From assembly GCF_002285495.1 (NCBI RefSeq), contig NZ_CP016786.1, positions 1,006,001 to 1,070,000 on the forward strand: 64,000 nt of DNA. The letters are read 5' to 3'. Source of the DNA: Clostridium isatidis. GTDB taxonomy: Bacteria; Bacillota; Clostridia; Clostridiales; Clostridiaceae. The position numbers and the translations under genes are program-made. How positions within the stretch are numbered: the stretch's first letter is position 1; each line of letters opens with the position of its first letter. Positions 35,353-44,954 of this stretch are shown piece by piece. Under the pieces are notes generated by a model. That model saw only the letters and a list, made by a program, of their open reading frames with translations, made no database searches and was not told the origin of the DNA.

Positions 35353-37062
35353 TTAGACTTTAAACTTACCTAAACTCTTATTTAGTCTTTTGGTCATATC
35401 ATCGACTTTATCTACTAAATTTGCTAACTCTTCCATAGTTTCAGTATTTTCTTCCGCTGAAGCTGAAATTTCTTCACTTGAAGCTGCAATTTGTTCAGAT
35501 ATCATAGCTACCTCTTGAACCTTATTAAGAATTAAATCTTGCTCTGAAAGCCTATCACTAAGAGAATTTAATATATTTTCAAATTGAGGAGTTATTATAT
35601 GTACTTCTGATTGAATATTTTTAAAAGCTTCTTTTGTACTATCTATTATAGACACTTGATTACTCATTTTGGATGAAATTTCATTAGTTGTATTAGAAGC
35701 AAATTCAACACTGGAAACAACGCTATCTATTATTGTTCTAATGCTGCTTGAAGAAGTCATTACTTCCTCTGCTAACTTTCTAATCTCATCAGCTACTATA
35801 GAAAAACCCTTACCAGCCTCACCAGCTCTTGCAGCTTCAATAGCAGCATTGAGAGCTAAAAGATTTGTTTGATTTGCAACATCATTTATTACATTCATAA
35901 TCTCATTAATTTTATAAGCGTCTTCATTTAAATTCTGTATACTTAATAATGTATTATTAAAACTAATTCTTAAATCTTCTATTGAATTAATTAAACTTTC
36001 CAGTTTTTCAGCTCCTAGATCAGCAGTAGTCTCAATTGTTTTACTGCTCTTTGTTGTTTCTTGCACATTATCTTGTATCTTATTAAGATTATTAATAAAA
36101 TCTTCCAATACATTAGTAATTTTATTCACATTATTACTTTGCCTCTCAGTACCTTGAGCTACTTCGGAAATAACCTGCGATATCCCTTTGCTCGCTCCTA
36201 CAACACTTTCACCAGAAAGCTTCATATTATTTGAGATATCAACTAATTTAGCTACATCTTCTTTTGTTTCTATTATCATATTTTTAATCATAACTATTGA
36301 ATTGTTAAGGGCATCAGTTAAATTCCTTGTTTCATCTTTCTTCTTACTATTAAATTGAACAGTAAAATCACCTTTAGAAAAATAATCTAATTTACTTATT
36401 ATATCTCTAATTGGATTAATTAAGTTTTTTGCAATAACAATCCCAAAGATTGTAGCAATAATCATTACTGATATAGCCGTAATTATAATTTTTTCTAAAC
36501 TATCAGTAATCATGTTATTCATATCATTTAATGCAATGCCAATTCCTATTGTTCCAAGTAATTCCCCATTTTCATAAAAGGGTGTAGAAACATTATAAAC
36601 TTTCTCCCCTTCTTCTGTAACAAATATATATCCTGAAGCTTGTCCTTTATTTACTGAGTTTGTATCAATATCTGCTCCTTCTGTTTCCCCATTTTCAGAA
36701 GTTTCTTTACTAGCAGATGAAACGGAATCAAGCACCTCAGAAGTGGAAGATATAGTATCCAAATTGCTTTCTGTTGAAGCAATTATTTTTGTATTTTTAT
36801 CTACTAGAGATATGTATTTAATATTATTTTGACTTTCTTCTTTAATTTCTTTAAATATCTTTTCAATCTTTTCAGTATCTTTTAATACATATTCCCCAAT
36901 TTCTCTATTAATGATTGTCGCTATGTTTGCTCCATCATTTTTCATTTGATTTGTTACCGTAGTTCTTATTTCATTAACCGAAATAAATGTAAAGGTTAAA
37001 GCGCAAACAAATGTAAACATTATCATAGACCCAATTATTTTTGCTTTAAGTGATTTGAACAT
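35353..37062 (-). CDS. Methyl-accepting chemotaxis protein with an acidic insert in the sensor
   Basis: 569 aa. TM1 about 8-28; extracytoplasmic region 29-185; TM2 about 190-211; HAMP; signalling domain with [37 protein letters not shown]. The sensor resembles a single Cache domain, but is interrupted by a low-complexity Ser/Glu/Thr/Asp stretch (about 103-140). It is convergent with the other chemoreceptor gene, whose tip sequence is nearly identical, as expected for members of the same signalling array. Confidence 0.92.
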   Translation of the reverse strand: MFKSLKAKIIGSMIMFTFVCALTFTFISVNEIRTTVTNQMKNDGANIATIINREIGEYVLKDTEKIEKIFKEIKEESQNNIKYISLVDKNTKIIASTESNLDTISSTSEVLDSVSSASKETSENGETEGADIDTNSVNKGQASGYIFVTEEGEKVYNVSTPFYENGELLGTIGIGIALNDMNNMITDSLEKIIITAISVMIIATIFGIVIAKNLINPIRDIISKLDYFSKGDFTVQFNSKKKDETRNLTDALNNSIVMIKNMIIETKEDVAKLVDISNNMKLSGESVVGASKGISQVISEVAQGTERQSNNVNKITNVLEDFINNLNKIQDNVQETTKSSKTIETTADLGAEKLESLINSIEDLRISFNNTLLSIQNLNEDAYKINEIMNVINDVANQTNLLALNAAIEAARAGEAGKGFSIVADEIRKLAEEVMTSSSSIRTIIDSVVSSVEFASNTTNEISSKMSNQVSIIDSTKEAFKNIQSEVHIITPQFENILNSLSDRLSEQDLILNKVQEVAMISEQIAASSEEISASAEENTETMEELANLVDKVDDMTKRLNKSLGKFKV

Positions 37063-37262
37063 TATTCTCCCCCTTTTGTTTATATGTATTTAATATACAT
37101 TTTTATTTACCGTTTAATTATATTTTATTGTCGAAATATTGTCAATGTAGCCAATTTCAAGCATTTTCAGTAGTTTCGATGTTTTTTGCTATACTTCGCG
37201 TAAATATTTGAATATTATTGCAATTTTATATATATTTATTTATTAAATTAAATAAAGATAAA

Positions 37263-37300
37263 AAAATAGGTATAAGTATTTTAATACTTATACCTATTTT
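37263..37300 (-). terminator. Terminator of miaB
   Basis: 18-bp perfect stem AAAATAGGTATAAGTATT / AATACTTATACCTATTTT with a very short loop; T tract on both strands. Confidence 0.82.
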
Positions 37301-37321
37301 ATAAAAATTTAATATTAATTT

Positions 37322-38659
37322 TTATTCTACTAAACCAATTAGTGAAAATGGTTGAGCTCTTACTATTTTAACATTAACTAGATCGCCAGCTTTTACATTC
37401 TCAGCAGTGAAATTAACTAATCTTCCGTTTCTAGTTCTTCCAGTGTACTTAGTTTCATCGTTTTTACTTAAGCCTTCAACTAAAACTTCTACTGTTTTTC
37501 CTTCATAAACTTTATTATTTCTAATTACACTTTCATTTACAATTTTAACTAATCTATCAAATCTATCATGTTTTACATCATCTGGGACTTGGTTTTCCAT
37601 TTTGTCAGCCGGAGTATGATTTCTTCTTGAATATATAAAAGTAAATGCAGAATCATATCCAACTTTTTTAACTAAGTCTAAGGTATCTTGAAAATCCTCT
37701 TCTGTTTCTCCTGGGAAGCCAACAATTATATCTGTTGTTATTCCTACATCAGGTATTTCCTTTTTAATAAGATCAATTAAATCTAAATAATCTTGTCTTG
37801 TATAATGTCTATTCATTATCTTTAAGATTCTATCTGAACCACTTTGAACTGGCAAATGTATTTGTTCGCATAGTTTATCACATTCTTTAATTGCCATAAT
37901 TACATCTTTAGTTAAATCCTTAGGATGAGATGACATAAATCTTACTCGTTCAAGCCCTTCTATTTCATTTACTTTTCTAAGAAGCTTTGCAAAATCTATA
38001 TCTTCATCAAGACCTTTACCATAAGAATTTACATTTTGACCAAGTAAAGTTATTTCTTTATATCCTTGTGCTACAAGTTCTTTAATTTCAGCTATTATAT
38101 CTTCAGATTTTCTACTTCTTTCTCTTCCTCTAACATATGGAACAATACAATATGTACAGAAGTTATTACATCCATGCATTATAGTAACAAAAGCTTTTAC
38201 ATCACTTTTTCTATCTATTGGAATGCCTTCTACAATTTTAGTTTCTTTGTTAAAAACTTCCTTAACTTGTACTCCTTCTGTTTGAACTCTATTTAAATAT
38301 TCTGGGAATTTATATGCATTGTGAGTTCCAAATATTATGTTAACATAAGGGAATTTCTCTAATACCTTATCTGCCATCCCCTGTTGTTGCATCATACAAC
38401 CACAAATTGCTATTATTAAGTCTGGATTCTTCTTTTTTAAATGTTTTAACTCACCTAAATTACCAAAAACCTTGTTTTCTGCATTTTCTCTAACACAGCA
38501 TGTGTTAAAAATAATTATATTAGCATCATCTTTTGTTTCAGTTCTAGAATATCCTATATTTTTTAACATACCAGATAATTTTTCTGAATCTTCTTCATTC
38601 ATCTGGCATCCCCATGTTTCAATAAAGTATTTTAAATCTTTTACTTCTTGTTTATCCAT
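37322..38659 (-). CDS. miaB: tRNA-2-methylthio-N6-dimethylallyladenosine synthase MiaB
   Basis: Radical-SAM methylthiotransferase that converts i6A37 to ms2i6A37 in tRNA. 445 aa: N-terminal UPF0004 domain with cluster-binding Cys in [18 protein letters not shown] and CGCMMQ; the radical SAM motif [20 protein letters not shown] near 155; and a C-terminal TRAM domain ([10 protein letters not shown]...GRLVNF). Acts on the product of MiaA encoded at 16.2 kb. In many clostridia miaB lies directly before mutS, but here the two are separated by about 21 kb. It has its own promoter. Confidence 0.97.
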   Translation of the reverse strand: MDKQEVKDLKYFIETWGCQMNEEDSEKLSGMLKNIGYSRTETKDDANIIIFNTCCVRENAENKVFGNLGELKHLKKKNPDLIIAICGCMMQQQGMADKVLEKFPYVNIIFGTHNAYKFPEYLNRVQTEGVQVKEVFNKETKIVEGIPIDRKSDVKAFVTIMHGCNNFCTYCIVPYVRGRERSRKSEDIIAEIKELVAQGYKEITLLGQNVNSYGKGLDEDIDFAKLLRKVNEIEGLERVRFMSSHPKDLTKDVIMAIKECDKLCEQIHLPVQSGSDRILKIMNRHYTRQDYLDLIDLIKKEIPDVGITTDIIVGFPGETEEDFQDTLDLVKKVGYDSAFTFIYSRRNHTPADKMENQVPDDVKHDRFDRLVKIVNESVIRNNKVYEGKTVEVLVEGLSKNDETKYTGRTRNGRLVNFTAENVKAGDLVNVKIVRAQPFSLIGLVE

Positions 38660-38697
38660 AAACTATCTAACTCCTCCATATTAATCAACTCTAGGCT

Positions 38698-38726
38698 ATT
38701 ATACCAAAATAATTAAGTAAAATAAA
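38698..38726 (-). promoter_or_regulatory. Probable miaB promoter
   Basis: TTTATT (38726-38721), 17 bp, TATAAT (38703-38698) on the minus strand, 39 bp before the start codon. It separates miaB from the structured RNA region upstream. Confidence 0.6.
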
Positions 38727-38837
38727 CCATTTAATAAATAGTTCATTATTGCTTCTATTCATATAGAAAAACTGCTAAATTACAATATATACATGCTTTT
38801 AATCTTATGATGTAATATGAAAGTATTTTATAAAAAT

Positions 38838-38880
38838 CCGTAGAAGTGGATGGCTACGGTGGTTTGTACGTTTATCCACC
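38838..38880 (-). other. Overlapping alternative hairpins (attenuator- or pseudoknot-like)
   Basis: On the minus strand ATCCACC / GGTGGAT-type arms (38874-38880 with 38846-38851) interlock with CCGTAG / CTACGG (38859-38854 with 38843-38838), and GGTGG (38880-38876) can also pair with CCACC (38862-38858). The last hairpin is followed by ATTTTTAT. The interlocking order means either a pseudoknot or a switch between mutually exclusive stems. Confidence 0.55.
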
Positions 38881-38980
38881 TTAGGCTAATGAGTATAGAA
38901 TTGAAAACAACTTCGAAATCTTGTGACTTAGAAGTTAATATAAGCATTAACGGTTTTAAACTCAAATTTAAGACAAATGA

Positions 38981-39190
38981 AAAAAGTGCTCCGTCCACCA
39001 AACGCAAGCACTAATTTCTTAACTATCATTTTTTGATAAATCAATAGCCCAAAAACCGTAAAAACGTTCTAGGATTGGCTTCGTGTTACCAGCACTAAGC
39101 CTTTTTTCTAGAATTCTTAGAAACTTATTTCTCTAGGATTCCGCACTCCTCAGCTTGCCTGAGTAAGTTTCCTTAATCATATTTTATTAA
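38981..39190 (-). ncRNA. Candidate structured non-coding RNA
   Basis: No open frame, and visibly richer in G/C than its surroundings. Minus-strand elements in order: TATAAT-like -10 near 39200; GAAACTTA (39161-39154) / TAAGTTTC (39127-39120) enclosing CTCAG / CTGAG; hairpin GGCTT-GTG / CAC-AAGCC (39101-39077); and a terminal hairpin AGTGCT-CGT / ACG-AGCACT (39012-38985) followed by six T residues. About 200 nt long. Not matching what I know of tmRNA, RNase P or SRP RNA; 6S RNA and the raiA motif were not excluded. Confidence 0.6.
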
Positions 39191-39284
39191 ATATTATAAA
39201 AAACAAACTCTAATTTGATTTTATTATTTTAATATATCTAAAACAAATCCATCAGAATTGATAAGGTTATTTTTTTAAAGCATG

Positions 39285-39998
39285 CTACTCCATTAAGCTC
39301 ATTAAATATTTATATAATTCATCAGTTAGTCCATATCTTAACTGATTATTATCTTGAGAAGCATGAAAGGCAGATATGGATTCTTTAATTTTCTCATCAT
39401 TCCCTATTAATCTGTCTGTTAGACTTCTCCAATAATCTACACATTCAATTGCGGTAATATCAGTTTTAGGTAATTTCTTCTTATAGCAATATTTTAATTT
39501 TGAAATAAAATTAACCCATTCTTCTGCAGCATCTACTTCTGAATGATAATCACTTAATCTATTTTTTAACTGATTAAATTCTTCCATAGTAAAAAATTTA
39601 TCTGATGATAAGCTAATATACGGTATTATTCCCTTAATATCTTCAGAAGATAGGTTTTTATTATTTTTAAGATTTTCTTTTAAGTTCAGTAATTTACAGA
39701 AAAGCTGCTGCTTTTGAGCAATTTCCTCTTGTATATTAGAAATTTGAATTTCAATAATGTTAAGTATATTAACATTATTAGATACAATGAGATCTTTTAT
39801 TTCATCAAGATTAAAGCCCATCTCTTTCATCGCTATAATTTGATATAGTTCTGTAACATTTCTCATATTATACAATCTATGTCCTTTTTCTGTTACCTTA
39901 GCAGGCTTTAGTAGGCCAATTTCATCATAATAATGTAGCGTTCTTACAGTTGTACCTGTCATATTTGCTAAATCACCAATTTTTATATATTCACTCAA
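39285..39998 (-). CDS. MerR-family regulator with TipAS-type ligand domain
   Basis: 237 aa. N-terminal MerR HTH (IKIGDLANMTGTTVRTLHYYDEIGLLKP...YNMRNVTELYQIIAMKEMGF), dimerisation coiled coil about 75-110, then a C-terminal helical domain (about 135-237) of TipAS type, ending in a compact FHASQDNNQLRYGLTDELYKYL segment. TipAS domains bind bulky antibiotics such as thiopeptides. Start is TTG at 39998, one base after the Hsp33-like stop, with GAGGGA as ribosome site. Likely activates the 19-bp-spacer promoter ahead of the operon. Confidence 0.87.
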   Translation of the reverse strand: MSEYIKIGDLANMTGTTVRTLHYYDEIGLLKPAKVTEKGHRLYNMRNVTELYQIIAMKEMGFNLDEIKDLIVSNNVNILNIIEIQISNIQEEIAQKQQLFCKLLNLKENLKNNKNLSSEDIKGIIPYISLSSDKFFTMEEFNQLKNRLSDYHSEVDAAEEWVNFISKLKYCYKKKLPKTDITAIECVDYWRSLTDRLIGNDEKIKESISAFHASQDNNQLRYGLTDELYKYLMSLME

Positions 39999-39999
39999 T

Positions 40000-40833
40000 T
40001 TATATTCCCTCTTTTACTTTTACAATTTGTTTTAAATCCTCTGCATCAAATAAATATTTTTTGCCGCATATTCCACATTCTAATTCTTCACTTATATTTA
40101 ATTGAATTGATTTCTTTAATTCCTCTGTTTCAACGGACATTAAAATACCAAAAAACATTTCTCTTGTGCAATTACATTCTACTTGCACTTTATATTCTTC
40201 TATTACCCTTGTATGCAAGGAAAGCTTAGCTGGTAAATCTGTCCATTTCCCTGAAACTAATATATTTTGATTACTATCAATATAATCTATTAAATACTTA
40301 AGATTTGTTTTTTCAACAAAAGGTAATGGTTGTATCATACAGCCTCTCATTGTTCCATTGTGAACCCAAATTTTAAATATTGTTTCTAACTGCTCACTTC
40401 TAGAATAAAAATCTGTAAAACATCCTTCTATTGAATCAGCTCTTAAATCTATTGTACCAGTAAACATCCCTGCCATCCAGCTCCCCTTACTTATGGACAT
40501 AGTTGCACCTTTTCCTATTAAGTCCTTAAATGTTCCATTAAATACTCTTAACTTAGGAGAGAAAGTACAATGGATATTTCCTTCTCCATCTATATTACAA
40601 TAAACAAAATATCCATCTGGCTTAAATCTTATACTAATATCTAATCGTTGATCTCTTTCAGTTAATAAACCCCGTAATAAGCAGCAACATATAAATATTT
40701 TTCTGTAAAGTTCTTTTGAAAATCCTGATTTAATATTTATTATATTACTGTATTCTATTATATCTCTAGCATCAGTAATATACATCCTAATTTCATTATC
40801 CTTTGTTAATAATTTTATTAAATTTTTCTCCAT
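40000..40833 (-). CDS. hslO: Hsp33-family redox chaperone
   Basis: 277 aa; Hsp33 is a holdase activated by oxidation that also affects translation factors under stress. The N-terminal domain has NIDGEGNIHCTFSPKLRVFNG and TGTIDLRADSIEGCFTDFYSRSEQ. The C-terminal redox switch has the Zn ligands CNC near 230 and CGIC near 262, matching CxC...CxxC. It is more divergent than a housekeeping Hsp33 (extra Cys at 49-51), and forms an operon with a MerR/TipAS regulator, so it may be an inducible paralogue. GAGGTGAT precedes ATG. Confidence 0.85.
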   Translation of the reverse strand: MEKNLIKLLTKDNEIRMYITDARDIIEYSNIINIKSGFSKELYRKIFICCCLLRGLLTERDQRLDISIRFKPDGYFVYCNIDGEGNIHCTFSPKLRVFNGTFKDLIGKGATMSISKGSWMAGMFTGTIDLRADSIEGCFTDFYSRSEQLETIFKIWVHNGTMRGCMIQPLPFVEKTNLKYLIDYIDSNQNILVSGKWTDLPAKLSLHTRVIEEYKVQVECNCTREMFFGILMSVETEELKKSIQLNISEELECGICGKKYLFDAEDLKQIVKVKEGI

Positions 40834-40852
40834 TTTATATCACCTCAAAAGC

Positions 40853-40883
40853 ATAATACATCATAACGTTACGTGAGGTTCAA
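40853..40883 (-). promoter_or_regulatory. MerR-type promoter/operator of the Hsp33-MerR operon
   Basis: TTGAAC (40883-40878), a 19-bp spacer and TATTAT (40858-40853) on the minus strand. The long spacer carries an inverted repeat ACnTCA-N10-TGAnGT overlapping its centre, the standard arrangement for MerR activation by DNA untwisting. It lies between the divergent Hsp33 and ABC operons. Confidence 0.68.
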
Positions 40884-40951
40884 TAATAAAATGACAAATG
40901 TAACTACTAAAAATCTTCTATTTATTTATAATAACCTTAGAGGTGATAAAA

Positions 40952-41887
40952 ATGATTTTAAAAATGGAAAATGTAATAAAACGCTTTAACAACCACTTAG
41001 CATTAGATTATTTAAGTCTAGAAGTGAATAAAGGCGAAGTTATTGGTTTGCTTGGGCCTAATGGAGCAGGAAAAACCACATGTATAAATTCTATTGTAGG
41101 ACTACTTCCTGTAGATGAGGGAGAAATAACTGTCTTTAATATGAAGCAGGATGGAAAAAACCAAGATATAAAAAGAAAAATTGGTTTTGTAACACAGGAA
41201 ATTACTATTTATGAAGATATGACTGCAAGGGAAAACTTAGCTTTTTTCGGAAGCTTATATGGTTTAAAAAAGTCAGAACTGGAAAATAGAATTAATGAAG
41301 TTGCTAAAATTATTGGTTTAGAAGATCGTTTAAACGACCGTCCTGGTCATTTCTCAGGTGGAATGAAAAGACGTTTAAATATTGGCTGCTCTATCTTACA
41401 TAATCCTGAATTATTAATTATGGATGAACCAACAGTTGGAATAGACCCTCAGTCAAGAAATTATATTTTAGATTTTGTTAAAAAGATAGCTGCTGAAGGA
41501 ACAACTGTTATCTATACTTCCCACTATATAGAAGAGGTTGAAGCTGTAGCTAGTAGAATATATATTGTGGATCAAGGACATGTAATAGCTTCAGGAACAT
41601 TAAAAGAACTAATTGCAAGAATTAAAGGTGATTCCCACATATTAGTTGATGTTAAAATAGCAAGGGAAGATAAAAAAGATGAGCTTTTAGCACTAACAGA
41701 TGTAAAAGAAGTAGTTATAAAGGATAACCAATATCACATCATTGTACCAGGAGGTATATCAATAATTGATAAAATCGTTTCAATTCTAGCTCCTTTAGGA
41801 ATAGTTAATTTGAATTCTAAACAGCCAACCCTTGAAGATGTATTTCTAACATTAACAGGAAAACAATTAAGAGATGAGGTGAATTAA
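40952..41887 (+). CDS. ABC transporter ATP-binding protein (drug-export type)
   Basis: 311 aa. Walker A GPNGAGKTT near 37, Q-loop VTQEITIYEDMT, signature FSGGMKRR near 134, Walker B LLIMDEPTVGIDPQS near 155, and H-loop YTSHYIEEVE. The C-terminal extension (about 220-311) is typical of ABC-2 antibiotic exporters. Start 40952 is 6 nt after AGAGGTGA; the in-frame GTG at 40943 is inside that site. First gene of an ATPase-permease-permease-kinase-regulator operon, the component set of B. subtilis lnrLMN plus lnrJK (linearmycin resistance). Confidence 0.92.
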   Translation: MILKMENVIKRFNNHLALDYLSLEVNKGEVIGLLGPNGAGKTTCINSIVGLLPVDEGEITVFNMKQDGKNQDIKRKIGFVTQEITIYEDMTARENLAFFGSLYGLKKSELENRINEVAKIIGLEDRLNDRPGHFSGGMKRRLNIGCSILHNPELLIMDEPTVGIDPQSRNYILDFVKKIAAEGTTVIYTSHYIEEVEAVASRIYIVDQGHVIASGTLKELIARIKGDSHILVDVKIAREDKKDELLALTDVKEVVIKDNQYHIIVPGGISIIDKIVSILAPLGIVNLNSKQPTLEDVFLTLTGKQLRDEVN

Positions 41888-42594
41888 TGCTTAAATTTTA
41901 TACATTAAGATCTGCCAGAGATATTTTCTGCCATATAATTTTAATACTATTACCAATTTTATTAATAAGCTTTTTTAGCTATATTTATTCAAGATACAAA
42001 ATAGCTGCTGTAACACCATTACTAACTATTGGTTTTGCCTTAACTTTTCAAATATATGGTTCAGCCCTTAGCTTTGAAACTTTAGGCCAGGATTTTCTAT
42101 CGCCAATGCGTAATAGATTATTAGCAACACCAGCTAACCCTGTAAAGATTGTTTTATCAATATTATTTTCAGGCATAATAGTAAGTTTTCTACAAACCTT
42201 TGTTGTATTAATATTTTCAGCTACTATTTTAGATATAAAATTTAACAACCTATTTTTAATTTTGCTTGTAATGCTTATTTCAGTAGTATTTAATCAATTA
42301 TTTGGCAGCATTATTTTATTCTTAAGTAAAAATGTTAAAACAGCTAACTCTGTTACAACTTTATATGGTATTGTTGCTCCCATATTAGCAGGACTATATT
42401 TTCCCCTTCCTGATAATATAATAATTAATTTATTTGAAAAATACCTAACACCAATGGCCTTAGCCCAAACAGCAATTTTAGGTGTTATGGATAATAATTT
42501 AAAAAATATTGCTATAGGAACAATTCCTTTAGTAATACTTAGCCTAATACTATTTTTATTAATAAAACCTCTAAGTAAGAAGGTGATACTATGA
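41887..42594 (+). CDS. ABC-2 permease, first subunit
   Basis: 235 aa with six predicted helices, including the hydrophobic N-terminal anchor ILILLPILLISFFSYIYS and a central loop FLSPMRNRLLATPANPVKI typical of ABC-2 export permeases. Its ATG overlaps the ATPase stop by one base (TAATG). Expected to pair with the next gene product as a heterodimer in the membrane. Confidence 0.88.
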   Translation: MLKFYTLRSARDIFCHIILILLPILLISFFSYIYSRYKIAAVTPLLTIGFALTFQIYGSALSFETLGQDFLSPMRNRLLATPANPVKIVLSILFSGIIVSFLQTFVVLIFSATILDIKFNNLFLILLVMLISVVFNQLFGSIILFLSKNVKTANSVTTLYGIVAPILAGLYFPLPDNIIINLFEKYLTPMALAQTAILGVMDNNLKNIAIGTIPLVILSLILFLLIKPLSKKVIL

Positions 42595-43268
42595 TTATAT
42601 TTAAACATGCATTAAAACGAAGTCTGGCGCAACCTTTTAGTATATTAATTACGCTTATACTTCCTATAGGAATAATATTTGTACCTCCTTTAACTAATAG
42701 CTATCCAAATGGGATATATCTCTATGGTCTATTAAGCTTATTTTCTGGCTTTATACTATCTAAGCCTATAGTGGAGGAACGTATCAACAAAATTGCAGTT
42801 AGAATTTCTGCTACCCCTACTAAATATATTAGTTATCTTAGCTCCCACTTAATGGCTTATGCCTCTATATTGATAGTGCAAAATATAATATTTATATTAG
42901 GATTATATCTATATTGGAAAGATCTTAACATTAACTATGGATTAATTTTCACTTTAACTTCTGCCTATAGCTTAATGGTAATTGCTTTTTCATTATGCTG
43001 GAACTCCCTATTTAGATCCTATAATCTTTCCTTTGGCTTATTTTCTGGTTTTGCTTCTCTTATGTGCTTAGTTAGTGGTGTAACTATGCCTCTACAAGTA
43101 ATACCTGAGGAAATAAAAAAATTTATAGTAGTTTTACCTACTTACTGGTTACCATATGGACTAAACTCTCTACATGATGGTAATATTAAATATGTATTAA
43201 TAGCACATCTTGTGTTGTTAGTTTACTCAGTAATATTATTATTAATAGGCAGCAAAAGGAGATACTAA
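42591..43268 (+). CDS. ABC-2 permease, second subunit
   Basis: 225 aa, six helices; shows the ABC-2 pattern EERINKIAVRISATPTKYISYLSSH (amphipathic connector) and SGVTMPLQVIPEEIKKFIVVLPTYWLPYGLN before the last helix. Overlaps the previous gene by 4 bp and has AAGGTGA as ribosome site. Same operon. Confidence 0.88.
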   Translation: MIIFKHALKRSLAQPFSILITLILPIGIIFVPPLTNSYPNGIYLYGLLSLFSGFILSKPIVEERINKIAVRISATPTKYISYLSSHLMAYASILIVQNIIFILGLYLYWKDLNINYGLIFTLTSAYSLMVIAFSLCWNSLFRSYNLSFGLFSGFASLMCLVSGVTMPLQVIPEEIKKFIVVLPTYWLPYGLNSLHDGNIKYVLIAHLVLLVYSVILLLIGSKRRY

Positions 43269-44342
43269 ATGACTGCAAAAATAATGTATTCATTTATTAT
43301 GATAATACAGACTTTAATATTATTTATTACAATTTTTAGCCAAATAACAAATCCAATAGTATTTTTACTTTTTATAATAATAATTTTTAGCATGGTTTTA
43401 AGGTGGAGAATAAACTTAAGGCCATGCTATATGCTAATCGATTTAACCTTCTTTCTATTAGCAACAATATTTTATCCTGTTGCCACTAATTACATATTTA
43501 TATTTGCCTATTACTTTTCATATAAAAACAAACTAATTTATACCCTTCCATTAATTATTGTAGGATTAATAGTTAATGATGGTAGTTATTATTTATTACT
43601 TTTACAGGGATTATTGTTTGGTACAATCCTATATAACTGGGATAAGGAAAGTAATTCAAGCAAGAATACAATTGACCATTTAAGGCAGCATATTTATGAC
43701 CTGGAATTTGTACAATCAAAGCTATTATCTGACTACCAAGATACAGATAGAATATCACGTTTAACAGAAAGACAAAGAATTGCAGAGGTGCTCCATGACA
43801 ATTTAGGTCACGAGCTTACTGCTGCTCACCTATCACTAAAGGCATATAAAGCCCTAATGGCAGCTAACCAATTTGAAAGAGCTAATGTAACATTAAATAA
43901 ATCAGAGAAGCGTTTAGAAAATGCCCTGCATCAATTAAAAAGTTCTGTTAAAAGCATTGAACCAAATTTAGAAATTGGACTATTAGACATAAATAATTTA
44001 TGCGATAATTTTATTTATCCAGTTGAATTTGTACATAGTGGAGATATTTTAAAATTAGAGCCTTATATATGGCAATTAATCTTAATGACTGTAAGAGAGG
44101 CTTTAACTAATATTACAAAGCACGCTCGTCCTAGTAAAGTTAATATATCTTTAAAGGTAACAGACTATTCAGTAAGGCTGACTATTGAAAATGATGGAAT
44201 AATAAATAACTCTAGAGAAATATCTGGACATGGGTTACGATATATGCGTAATAGATTAGAGGCTGTAAATGGCAGCTTAAGTATTCAAAAACAAAATACT
44301 TTTAAATTAATTATATTTATTCCATTTGAAAGGAGTAAGTAA
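43269..44342 (+). CDS. NarL-type membrane sensor histidine kinase
   Basis: 357 aa. The first 120 residues form four to five TM helices with almost no extracellular loop (intramembrane-sensing type). A coiled linker is followed by HisKA_3 with RQRIAEVLHDNLGHELTAAHL near 170-190 (phospho-His in LHD), and HATPase_c with REALTNITKHA and GHGLRYMRNRL. Directly follows the permease genes, with the ribosome site in GGAGATACTAA. Probably senses the transporter's drug or membrane damage. Confidence 0.9.
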   Translation: MTAKIMYSFIMIIQTLILFITIFSQITNPIVFLLFIIIIFSMVLRWRINLRPCYMLIDLTFFLLATIFYPVATNYIFIFAYYFSYKNKLIYTLPLIIVGLIVNDGSYYLLLLQGLLFGTILYNWDKESNSSKNTIDHLRQHIYDLEFVQSKLLSDYQDTDRISRLTERQRIAEVLHDNLGHELTAAHLSLKAYKALMAANQFERANVTLNKSEKRLENALHQLKSSVKSIEPNLEIGLLDINNLCDNFIYPVEFVHSGDILKLEPYIWQLILMTVREALTNITKHARPSKVNISLKVTDYSVRLTIENDGIINNSREISGHGLRYMRNRLEAVNGSLSIQKQNTFKLIIFIPFERSK

Positions 44343-44345
44343 TAT

Positions 44346-44954
44346 ATGAAAATATTAATAGTTGATGATGATGAAATGGTTATTGAAAGTCTTGATATCC
44401 TTCTATCCACTGATCCAGCTCTTGAAATTATAGGAAGGGCTTCTAACGGAAATGAAGCAATTGAATTTTGTAAAAATAATCCTGTAGATATGGTTCTTAT
44501 GGATATTCAAATGCCTATTATGGATGGAATTAGCGCTTGTAGAGTTATAAAGAAAATTAATAAAGCCATAAAAATTATAATGCTTACAACCTTTCATGAC
44601 TATAAAAACATTCATCAATCCCTTCAAGCAGGTGCCTCTGGATATTTATTAAAATCAGATGATACAGAAAAGCAAATAATAACTATTAAAACTGTATATG
44701 CTGGCCTTTCTATAATAAGTGAAGAGGCTTTAAAAAGTTTTTCTGAATCACAAGAGGAAAACAACTTAACTGCAAGGGAAAATGAAATCCTAGAGTTAAT
44801 TGCTAATGGATTTTCAAATAAGGAAATTTCCAAGCAAATTTATATTAGTGAAGGAACTGTAAGAAATACTATTTCAACAATATTAGAAAAATTAGAATTA
44901 CGAGATAGAACTCAATTAGCCATATATTATTGGCAAACTAAAAATGGTATATAG
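44346..44954 (+). CDS. NarL/LuxR-family response regulator
   Basis: 202 aa. Receiver with DDDE at 8-11, phospho-acceptor Asp in VLMDIQMPIMDG near 54, and Lys in LLKSDD. C-terminal LuxR HTH LTARENEILELIANGFSNKEISKQIYISEGTVRNTISTILEKL. Three bases after the kinase stop. Presumably controls the transporter operon itself, as in lnr systems. Confidence 0.93.
   Translation: MKILIVDDDEMVIESLDILLSTDPALEIIGRASNGNEAIEFCKNNPVDMVLMDIQMPIMDGISACRVIKKINKAIKIIMLTTFHDYKNIHQSLQAGASGYLLKSDDTEKQIITIKTVYAGLSIISEEALKSFSESQEENNLTARENEILELIANGFSNKEISKQIYISEGTVRNTISTILEKLELRDRTQLAIYYWQTKNGI

Noticed and set aside
38830..39190. tmRNA or RNase P RNA
   Set aside because: No tag-peptide frame ending in an ALAA-like sequence and none of the universal RNase P sequences on either strand.
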